DNA of 64,000 bases, from assembly GCF_024220175.1 (NCBI RefSeq), contig NZ_CP098502.1, forward strand, positions 2,480,001-2,544,000, in the 5' to 3' direction. The notes beneath the pieces are model-generated. The model was not told the origin of the DNA and made no database searches. It saw only the letters and a program-made list of their open reading frames with translations. The stretch comes from Paraconexibacter antarcticus. Its GTDB lineage: Bacteria; Actinomycetota; Thermoleophilia; Solirubrobacterales; Solirubrobacteraceae. Below, piece after piece: positions 58,281 through 64,000 of this stretch. Numbering within the stretch: the stretch's first letter is position 1; every line of letters starts with the position of its first letter. A program made the position numbers and the translations under genes.

Positions 58281-58994
58281 ATGAGAGGGAAGCCCATTGC
58301 CGTGTCGTCGATCATGGTCGCCGCAGCCCTTGCTGCGAGCGGCTGCTCGGTCAGCGACAACAACCCCAACCTGATCGCGGGCAAGCAATTGTTCGTGTCG
58401 AAGTGCGGCTCCTGCCACACGCTCGCGCGGGCGGGGTCGAAGGGGAACGTCGGCCCGAACCTCGACGAGGCGTTCCAGCGCGCGAAGGTCGACGGGCTCG
58501 GGGACGACGCCATCCGCGGCGTCGTGAAGAAGCAGATCGAGTACCCGTCGCGCCCGGGCTACGCCGGGCAGGGCATCATGCCGGCGAAGCTCGTGACGGG
58601 CGACGACGCCGCGAACATCGCCGCCTACGTCGCGGCCTCGGTCGGCAAGAAGGGCCAGGACACCGGCCTGCTCGCCACCGCCGTCAAGGCGCCCGGCTCC
58701 GGCAAGCCCGCGGTGGCCGCCGGCGGCGTCCTGAAGATCGACGCCGACCCGAGCGGGCAGCTCGCCTACACGGAGACGAAGGCGTCCGCCCCCGCCGGCC
58801 CGATCACGATCGAGCTCGACAACACCTCGGGCGTCCCGCACAACATCGCGATCGCCGGCGTCGGCAAGAGCCCCGTCATCCCGAAGGGCAAGTCCGTCTT
58901 CAAGGCGACTCTGAAGCCGGGCACCTACACGTACTTCTGCGAGGTCCCGGGCCACGAGGCCGCGGGCATGAAGGGCACCCTCACCGTCAAGTGA
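58281..58994 (+). CDS. cytochrome c - cupredoxin fusion lipoprotein
   Basis: 237 residues. A lipobox (ASGC, Cys near 22) anchors it. Residues about 30-125 are a class-I cytochrome c with heme site C-G-S-C-H (KCGSCHTLAR) and a distal Met in QGIMPAKL. Residues about 145-237 are a plastocyanin-like domain with copper ligands His (GVPHNIAI), Cys and His (YFCEVPGHEA) and Met (AGMKGTL). It should carry electrons between complexes outside the membrane, probably to the A2-type oxidase downstream. The terminator 59002-59024 follows. Confidence 0.9.
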   Translation: MRGKPIAVSSIMVAAALAASGCSVSDNNPNLIAGKQLFVSKCGSCHTLARAGSKGNVGPNLDEAFQRAKVDGLGDDAIRGVVKKQIEYPSRPGYAGQGIMPAKLVTGDDAANIAAYVAASVGKKGQDTGLLATAVKAPGSGKPAVAAGGVLKIDADPSGQLAYTETKASAPAGPITIELDNTSGVPHNIAIAGVGKSPVIPKGKSVFKATLKPGTYTYFCEVPGHEAAGMKGTLTVK

Positions 58995-59001
58995 CGGTGG
59001 G

Positions 59002-59024
59002 GCGGGCCGCCTGAGGCGGCCCGC
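59002..59024 (+). terminator. 10-bp perfect GC hairpin
   Basis: GCGGGCCGCC, loop tga, GGCGGCCCGC, 8 bases after the cytochrome-cupredoxin stop and 12 bases before the insertion element. Confidence 0.7.
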
Positions 59025-59036
59025 GGGCGCTCTCTA

Positions 59037-59185
59037 TGAAGGAGGGTGAGGTGTCAAGTGTGGGTTCTGGGTCGTTGTCCTCTGGGTCGGTCGTGGAGCA
59101 GGGGCTCAACTCTCTATCGCCTCATCGTGTGAGGACCAGGTGCTGTAGGGGCATCGCTCCGGTGGCGCATCTCAGAGAGGGCCGT
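59037..59185 (-). ncRNA. candidate bridge RNA region of the IS110 element
   Basis: This 149-base non-coding end follows the transposase on its coding strand. IS110-family elements encode a structured bridge RNA in the non-coding end, with loops pairing to donor and target DNA. Short stems are visible (CCTCA / TGAGG around 59119-59133) plus a repeated CTGGGTCG phrase. No loop can be matched to the flanks with confidence from one copy. Confidence 0.4.
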
Positions 59186-60232
59186 CTATGCGGCCAGAGC
59201 GCGCGTGGCGCCTGCCGGAGCGAAGGTGGTGTTGCGGGTGAGCATGTGCCAGATCGCCTCGGCGAGCCGGCGGGCGATGTCGACCTGGGCGACCTTGGCG
59301 CCGCGCTGTTTGCCCAGGCGCTTCTTGTTGGCCTGGTAGCGGGCGGCGTAGACCTGATGGCGGCAGGCGTGAACGGCGGCTTCCATCAAGGCCCAGCGCA
59401 GGTACTTCGGGCCGGCGTGGGTCAAGGGGCCGCGGCGGTCGGTGTTGCCGGACTGGTAGACGCGTGGGCACAGGCCGGTGTAGCCGACGAGCTTCTTCGG
59501 GCTCGAGAAGCGGGTGATGTCGCCGATCTCCGCGGCGATCGTGTACCCGAGGATCCACGCGATCCCCGGGGCGCTCATCAGCAGCGGGATGTACCGGTGA
59601 TCGGCCCCGAGCGCTTTGAGCTCTTTGTCGATCGCGGCGATCTCGGCGTCGAGCTCGTCGATCATCTGCACCGCGGCGAGGACCCCTGAGTGCCACGGCT
59701 CGGGGAACTCGAGCCGCGCAAGGAGCTTGCGGCCGCGGGCGCCGAACAGGTCCGACACCGGGCAGGTATGGCCGAACGCGAGCAGCTGCGCGTGGATGCG
59801 GTGCTTCAGCGAGCTGCGTTTGCGCACCAAGAACAGGCGCCAGCGCGCGCGTTCGCGTTCCTGGCGCTGCTCGAAGCCCGGAAGCCACACCGCGGGGACC
59901 AGGTCACGCCGTGAGAGCTCGGCGAGCACCCACGCGTCGATCCGGTCGGTCTTGCACGCCAACGGGCCGAGGCCTTTGACTTTCTGCGCGTCGGCGACCT
60001 CGACCTCCCATCCGAGCCGCTCAAGCTCGTCATGGACAAACCGGGCGCCGTTCATCGACTCGATCGCCGCCCGCACTAGGACCGGCCCATGCCGGGTCTC
60101 TACGCCGCGCGCGAACCCGCGCAGCCCGTCAGCGTCCGGCGGCGTCGCGCCGGCCTCGATCTGCTTGCCATCCGGGGCGAGCAGGCAATAGTCCAGCCGC
60201 TTGCGGCTGAGATCCAATCCAGCATGCAACAT
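59186..60232 (-). CDS. IS110-family transposase (DEDD type)
   Basis: 348 residues. The N-terminal RuvC-like DEDD domain has GLDLSRKRLDYCL (Asp), AIESMNGA (Glu) and CKTDRIDAWVLAEL (two Asp). The C-terminal transposase_20 domain has SAPGIAWILGYTIAAEIGDI, FSSPKKLVGYTGL and the Gly/Arg-rich segment with the conserved Ser nucleophile region. All expected parts are intact, so the enzyme may be active. Confidence 0.95.
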   Translation of the reverse strand: MLHAGLDLSRKRLDYCLLAPDGKQIEAGATPPDADGLRGFARGVETRHGPVLVRAAIESMNGARFVHDELERLGWEVEVADAQKVKGLGPLACKTDRIDAWVLAELSRRDLVPAVWLPGFEQRQERERARWRLFLVRKRSSLKHRIHAQLLAFGHTCPVSDLFGARGRKLLARLEFPEPWHSGVLAAVQMIDELDAEIAAIDKELKALGADHRYIPLLMSAPGIAWILGYTIAAEIGDITRFSSPKKLVGYTGLCPRVYQSGNTDRRGPLTHAGPKYLRWALMEAAVHACRHQVYAARYQANKKRLGKQRGAKVAQVDIARRLAEAIWHMLTRNTTFAPAGATRALAA

Positions 60233-60308
60233 GTGAGCGGGCCTCCTCGTGGTTGCTCTTTCGGTGACACGCTGGAGCGTGCCACCGGGAGGCCCTCCTT
60301 CACGACAT

Positions 60309-60845
60309 TCAGAGCTGCCGCGCGGCGTCCCTCGCGGCCTCGGCGCGGGCGGAGACCTCGCGGCGCTCCTCCTCGGCCCGGCGGGCCGCCTCCGACGCCT
60401 GCTCGGCCCGCTGGCCGGCGTCGTCGGCGCGGGCGGCCTGCGCCTCGGCCTCGGCCTCGAGCTCCGCGGCGCGGCGCTCGGCCTCGGCCGCGACCCGGAG
60501 TCGCTCGGCGCGCGCGTGCGAGCCCTCGAGCTCGGCGGGGTCTGCGGCGTGCGCGGCGCCGTAGTGCTCGGCGACGGCCGCGAGGTCCTCGGCGCTCAGC
60601 GGGTCGGCGCCGCCCTTCGTCTCCAGGAGCCGCCCGGCCGGGAAGGCGATGCGCACGTGGTCGCGCGAGGCGGTCGCACCGTCGAGCGGGACGAGGCGGC
60701 GCTTGCGGCTCAGCCGGCCGCCCTTGGCGGCGATGAGCACCGGCTCCGAGCCCCGGAAGTACACCTCGCCGAGCCGTCCGACCGACGCGCCGTCGGGGTC
60801 GACGACCTCGGCTCCGATCCACTGCTCCAGCTGCTCGACGAGCAT
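60309..60845 (-). CDS. PRC-barrel protein with C-terminal coiled coil
   Basis: 178 residues. Residues about 8-75 are a PRC-barrel fold (GAEVVDPDGASVGRLGEVYF, PVLIAAKGGRL, HVRIAFPAGRLLE). Residues about 95-178 are a highly charged Ala/Glu/Arg heptad coiled coil (ERRAAELEAEAEAQAARADD). PRC-barrel proteins link to RNA processing or photosystem assembly; here the role is unknown. Its stop lies 7 bases beyond the IS inverted repeat, so the C-terminus may or may not be original. Confidence 0.75.
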   Translation of the reverse strand: MLVEQLEQWIGAEVVDPDGASVGRLGEVYFRGSEPVLIAAKGGRLSRKRRLVPLDGATASRDHVRIAFPAGRLLETKGGADPLSAEDLAAVAEHYGAAHAADPAELEGSHARAERLRVAAEAERRAAELEAEAEAQAARADDAGQRAEQASEAARRAEEERREVSARAEAARDAARQL

Positions 60846-60935
60846 GCGTGCTCCGTTCCTCTTCTCGGGTACGCCTCGGGGGATACCCGCGCCGCGTCGC
60901 GCCCGAACCGGCCCCCGCCGCGGGGCGGCCTACGG

Positions 60936-61100
60936 TCAGAAGACGGCGCGCCCGATGAAGATCGCGGCGGTCAGGACCACGAAGACCGCGAGGGCGTAGA
61001 GGAGGACGCGGAACATCGCCTCCTCGGTGCGGAACGGCTCGAGGAGGCGCAGCCAGCGCGGCGGGTCGTCGTCGTCGCGACGGCCGGGGTCGGCCGCCAT
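60936..61100 (-). CDS. small membrane protein of the cytochrome oxidase operon
   Basis: 54 residues: a charged N-terminus (MAADPGRRDDDDPPRW), an LRLLEPFRTEEAMF amphipathic part, and one membrane helix (VLLYALAVFVVLTAAIFIGR). The ATG follows the ctaE stop directly (TAGATG), so it is co-transcribed. Position and shape suggest a small oxidase subunit or assembly factor. Confidence 0.7.
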   Translation of the reverse strand: MAADPGRRDDDDPPRWLRLLEPFRTEEAMFRVLLYALAVFVVLTAAIFIGRAVF

Positions 61101-61718
61101 CTACAGGATGTAGACGGTGAAGTAGACGACCAGCCACATGACGTCGACGAAGTGCCAGTAGATGCCCGGCACGTTGATCCCGAGGTGGTTCTCGGGAGTG
61201 AAGTGGCCCTTGAACGCGCGGATGTTGACGATCGCGAGCAGCGTCAGGCCGATGGCGACGTGGGCGCCGTGGAGGCCGGTGAGGCCGTAGAAGATCGAGC
61301 CCTCGGCGTGGTCGTGCGGCGCGAAGCCGATGTGCACGTACTCGTTGATCTGGACGAACAGGAACGTCAGGCCGAGCAGGAACGTCGTGAGCATGCCCGC
61401 CTTGAGCCCGAAGCGGTTGCCCTTCTTCGCGCACGTCTCCGCCCAGTGCAGCGTGAGCGACGAGGAGACGAGGATCGCGGTGTTGAAGCCGGCGACGAGC
61501 TTCGGCAGCTCGACGCCGTTGATCGGGAACCACGGGTCGTTGTGCACGACGCGGATGAAGAAGTACGCCGTGAAGAACGCACCGAAGACCATGATCTCGC
61601 TGATGATGAACAGCATCATCCCGAGCATCTGCGGATCGACGCGCGAGCTGCGGTTCGCCTCGGGCGGCCCGTGGTGGTCGTGGTGGGCGGCGTTTGCGGG
61701 GATTGCGGCGGCTTCCAT
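61101..61718 (-). CDS. ctaE: cytochrome c oxidase subunit 3
   Basis: 205 residues with five predicted membrane helices, the short actinobacterial form of subunit 3. Conserved parts: MMLFIISEIMVFGAFFTAYF, FNTAILVSSSLTLHWA, FLFVQINEYVHIGF, HGAHVAIGL and IYWHFVDVMWLVVY. The ATG starts a His-rich cytosolic tail. Confidence 0.95.
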   Translation of the reverse strand: MEAAAIPANAAHHDHHGPPEANRSSRVDPQMLGMMLFIISEIMVFGAFFTAYFFIRVVHNDPWFPINGVELPKLVAGFNTAILVSSSLTLHWAETCAKKGNRFGLKAGMLTTFLLGLTFLFVQINEYVHIGFAPHDHAEGSIFYGLTGLHGAHVAIGLTLLAIVNIRAFKGHFTPENHLGINVPGIYWHFVDVMWLVVYFTVYIL

Positions 61719-61737
61719 GGGTCAGGTGCTCCTGGTC

Positions 61738-62571
61738 TCAGGCGGCCGCGGAATCGGCCCGGGCCGACGCCTCGACGTGGGTGACGGTCTTCCCGGTGGC
61801 CGAGGCCACCCGCTGGATGAGATCCGCGCGCAGCCAGCCCGAGCGGGTGGCGGGCAGCGTGGAGATGATGATGTCGTTCACGTGGAAGAACTGCACGCCG
61901 TTCATCGTCGACGTGTAGGGGTCGGGGTCGCCGATCATGCCCGCGGCGAGCAGGCCGGCCGCGCGCAGGCGGTCGACGAGCTGGACGAGCCGGGCGCGAG
62001 CGCGGCTCGCGGCCGTGCCCTCGCCGCCCTCCTGCGGGACGACGACGATGAAGACCTGGCGCGAGTCGCCGGCCGCCTTCTCCTTCAGCTGGTCGAGCAG
62101 CGCGTCCCCGGACGCGGTCCGGTTCGCGACGACGAGCGTGATGTCGAAGGCGATGCCCTCGGAGTCGATGTCCGTGACGACGTGGGTGACGGGGAGGCCG
62201 GAGGCGTCCTCGATGCGCTCGACGAGGTCGCGTCGCATCCACCCCGAGCTCGCCGCGGGCCTCGTCGAGATGACGATCTCGTCGGGGTGGTACTCGCGGA
62301 CGGCGTCCATCGTCGCGCTGTACGGGTCCGGGTCGCCGACCTCGCCGATCGCGTCGATGCCCTCGCCCCGGAGGAAGGTCCGCGCGAGGTCGACGCGCAC
62401 GCGCGCCGCGTCGTACACGGCGTCGTCGTAGATGACGTTGCCGTGCGTCGGCTGGGTCCGCGGCACGCAGATGATCAGCCGGGCCTGGCCTCCACCGGCC
62501 TTCTCCTTGATCGTGTCGATGAGGTGCTTGCCGCCGATGGTCTCGTTGGCGACGGCGAGGATGGTCTTCAC
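61738..62571 (-). CDS. tandem universal-stress-protein-like protein
   Basis: 277 residues made of two homologous halves. Half 1: KTILAVANETIGGKHL and GDPDPYSATMDAVREYHPDEIVIST; half 2: DITLVVANRTASGDAL and GDPDPYTSTMNGVQFFHVNDIIIST, each ending in a SGWxRxDL-x-TH phrase. The fold resembles universal stress proteins, but the usual Gx2Gx9GS/T nucleotide motif is not clear. It lies inside the cytochrome oxidase operon between ctaD and ctaE. Confidence 0.8.
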   Translation of the reverse strand: MKTILAVANETIGGKHLIDTIKEKAGGGQARLIICVPRTQPTHGNVIYDDAVYDAARVRVDLARTFLRGEGIDAIGEVGDPDPYSATMDAVREYHPDEIVISTRPAASSGWMRRDLVERIEDASGLPVTHVVTDIDSEGIAFDITLVVANRTASGDALLDQLKEKAAGDSRQVFIVVVPQEGGEGTAASRARARLVQLVDRLRAAGLLAAGMIGDPDPYTSTMNGVQFFHVNDIIISTLPATRSGWLRADLIQRVASATGKTVTHVEASARADSAAA

Positions 62572-62619
62572 GGTGGGCTGCTCCTGGGGTTCTTGCGGGT
62601 GGGGCGTGTCGGGCCGGGG

Positions 62620-64000
62620 CTAGTCGCGCGCCGGCGACGACGTGGTCGCGGGGGTGGTGCGGGCCGTGACCGGTGGCGGCGTGTCGGCGAACACGCCGTG
62701 CACCGCGCCCGGGATGCCGTACTCGTAGGGGCCGCCGACGACGGTCGGGATCGTGTCGAAGTTGAACACGGGGGGCGGGGAGCTGACCTGCCACTCGAGG
62801 GTGAGCGCCCGCCAGGGGTTGCCCACCGCCCGCGGGCCGCCGCGCCACGACGAGATCATGTTGTAGGCGAACACGAGCGTGCTGAGGCCGAGGCCGAAGG
62901 ACGCGATCGAGATCGCGAGGTTCCAGCCGGCGTACTGGTCGGCGTAGTCCGCGACACGCCGGGGCATGCCCTCGACGCCGATGAGGTGCATCGGGGCGAA
63001 CGTCGCGTTGAAGAACACGAACGTGAGCCAGAAGTGGATCTTGCCAAGCTTCTCGTCGTACATCCGGCCCGTCATCTTCGGGAACCAGTAGTAGGTCCCG
63101 GCGAAGATCGTGAAGAGCGATCCGCCGAAGAGGACGTAGTGGATGTGGGCGACGATGAAGTACGTGTCGCTCACGTGGATCGTGATGGGGATCATCGCGA
63201 GCATCACGCCGGAGATGCCGCCGCACGTGAACATCGTGAGGAACCCGAGCGCGAAGAGCATGGGCGTGTCGAGCTTCAGCACGCCGCGCCAGAGCGTCGC
63301 GAGCCAGCTGAAGATCTTGATGCCGGTCGGGACGGCGATGATCGCCGTCGTGATCATCATCGGCACGCGGATCCACGTCTGCATGCCGGACACGAACATA
63401 TGGTGGGCCCAGACGGTGAAGCCGAGCACGACGATGGCCAGCAGCGAGAAGGCCATCATGCGGTAGCCGAAGACCGGCTTGCGCGACTTCACGGCGAGGA
63501 CCTCGCTGATGATGCCGAAGCCGGGCAGCATCATGATGTACACCGCGGGGTGCGAGTAGAACCAGAAGACGTGCTGGTACATCAGCACGTCACCGCCCTG
63601 GCCGTTGTCGAAGAAGTTGAAGCCGAGCGCGCGGTCCAGCAGGACGAAGAACTGCGACGCGGCGATGAACGGCGTCGCGATGACGACGAGCAGCGACGTC
63701 GCGAAGTTCGCCCACACGAGCAGCGGCATGCGGAAGAACGACATGCCCGGTGCCCGCATGGTGATGATCGTGACGAGGAAGTTCAGCGCCGTCGCGATCG
63801 ACGAGGCCCCGGCGAACTGCACGCCGATGGTGAAGAACACCTGGCCTATGGGCGCCGACGAGGAGAGCGGCGCGTACGCCGTCCAGCCGGACGCGAACGA
63901 CCCACCGGGGGCGAAGAACGAGCCGAGCATCATCACGCCGGCGATCGGGAGCATCCAGAACGACAGGGCGTTCAGGCGGGGGAACGCCATGTCCGGCGCG
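62620..64000 (-). CDS. ctaD: cytochrome c oxidase subunit 1, A2-type (5' end beyond the window)
   Basis: The frame is open to the right edge (PDMAFPRLNALSFW continues upstream), so the N-terminus and the low-spin heme ligand are missing. Present are the CuB/heme a3 ligands: YSHPAVYIMM (His and the cross-linked Tyr), VWAHHMFVSGM (His pair), VAHIHYVLFGG (His pair), and the K-channel Lys in PTGIKIFSW. YSHPAV in place of GHPEVY marks an A2-type oxidase. The C-terminal 40 residues are Pro/Thr-rich. Confidence 0.96.
   Translation of the reverse strand, partial: APDMAFPRLNALSFWMLPIAGVMMLGSFFAPGGSFASGWTAYAPLSSSAPIGQVFFTIGVQFAGASSIATALNFLVTIITMRAPGMSFFRMPLLVWANFATSLLVVIATPFIAASQFFVLLDRALGFNFFDNGQGGDVLMYQHVFWFYSHPAVYIMMLPGFGIISEVLAVKSRKPVFGYRMMAFSLLAIVVLGFTVWAHHMFVSGMQTWIRVPMMITTAIIAVPTGIKIFSWLATLWRGVLKLDTPMLFALGFLTMFTCGGISGVMLAMIPITIHVSDTYFIVAHIHYVLFGGSLFTIFAGTYYWFPKMTGRMYDEKLGKIHFWLTFVFFNATFAPMHLIGVEGMPRRVADYADQYAGWNLAISIASFGLGLSTLVFAYNMISSWRGGPRAVGNPWRALTLEWQVSSPPPVFNFDTIPTVVGGPYEYGIPGAVHGVFADTPPPVTARTTPATTSSPARD

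Larger units (their letters stand above)
59037..60302 (-). mobile_element. IS110-family insertion sequence (probably IS1111 group)
   Basis: A 10-bp inverted pair, TGAAGGAGGG at 59037-59046 and CCCTCCTTCA at 60293-60302, flanks the transposase. The element is about 1.27 kb. The non-coding end is longer on the 3' side of the transposase (149 bases) than the 5' side (60 bases), and inverted ends are present, which fits the IS1111 group. The exact outer ends and target core cannot be set from one copy. It lies between the cytochrome-cupredoxin gene and the PRC-barrel gene and interrupts neither. Confidence 0.7.

Noticed and set aside
59037-60302. Composite transposon or genomic island around the IS element
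   Set aside because: Only one copy is seen, flanking genes are ordinary and keep the same base composition.

Overview
The window is about 64 kb of very GC-rich DNA, densely packed and mostly chromosomal housekeeping. Several things point to a deep-branching actinobacterium, most likely the class Thermoleophilia (Solirubrobacter/Conexibacter/Patulibacter type): a Mycobacterium-like CysO sulfur-carrier route to cysteine, a GuaB3-GuaA pair, an ECF42 sigma factor with a DGPF partner, an A2-type cytochrome oxidase, and many start codons 6-8 bases after a TANNNT hexamer (leaderless transcripts). The taxonomic placement is inference; no rRNA gene is present.

Layout. 1-6200: end of ispH, a metallophosphoesterase, a cysteine-less thioredoxin-fold protein, secreted proteins, and a cupredoxin / membrane protein / SCO1 group in which the membrane protein is broken by a frameshift. 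6257-7887: a NarL-type two-component system. 8253-11643: a sulfur locus with a rhodanese-MoeB/ThiF activating enzyme, the sulfur carrier CysO (C-terminus Gly-Gly-Arg), CysM, TatA and a Mec-type JAMM protease, with one shared operator-like motif at two of its promoters. 11640-16423: zinc-ribbon, DUF1152-like, DUF1802, methyltransferase and beta-hydroxyacid dehydrogenase genes. 16549-19864: three secreted proteins, one with an HELAE motif. 20054-23454: hydantoinase-type HyuA/HyuB. 23602-25196: DGPF protein plus ECF42 sigma factor. 25209-28365: a zinc-finger protein with a perfect CRP-type site upstream, NadB, and a histone-deacetylase-family amidohydrolase. 28386-31244: zinc-ribbon proteins, a glycosyltransferase and an orphan Flp-type pilin. 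31276-37865: murI-rph-rdgB, HU-pyrF, LysM protein, D,D-carboxypeptidase and a PfkB kinase whose 3' end is tandemly duplicated. 38754-41620: guaB3-guaA. 43276-50854: rplM-rpsI (S9 carries a long acidic extension), glmM-acpS-nnrE/D-CBS-alr-cca. 50824-58994: M28 peptidase, HIT protein, enoyl-CoA hydratase, an ABC-2 exporter, secreted proteins, and a cytochrome c-cupredoxin fusion. 59037-60302: an IS110-family insertion. 60309-64000: a PRC-barrel protein, then a cytochrome c oxidase operon (ctaD running off the window, a tandem Usp protein, ctaE, a small membrane protein).

How it works together. Genes are tightly coupled: four-base ATGA, GTGA, TTGA and apparently CTGA overlaps join stop and start codons. 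At least two genes (pyrF and the D,D-carboxypeptidase) seem to start at CTG, and nadB may start at ATC. Transcription units are often closed by perfect GC hairpins without a U-tract. The most interesting targets are the CysO/Mec system, the shared sulfur operator, the IS110 bridge-RNA candidate, the 60-bp tandem repeat overlapping the pfkB stop codon, the structured non-coding segments at 7991-8131 and 43036-43099, and the acidic N-terminus of S9. I see no CRISPR array, prophage, tRNA or rRNA gene.
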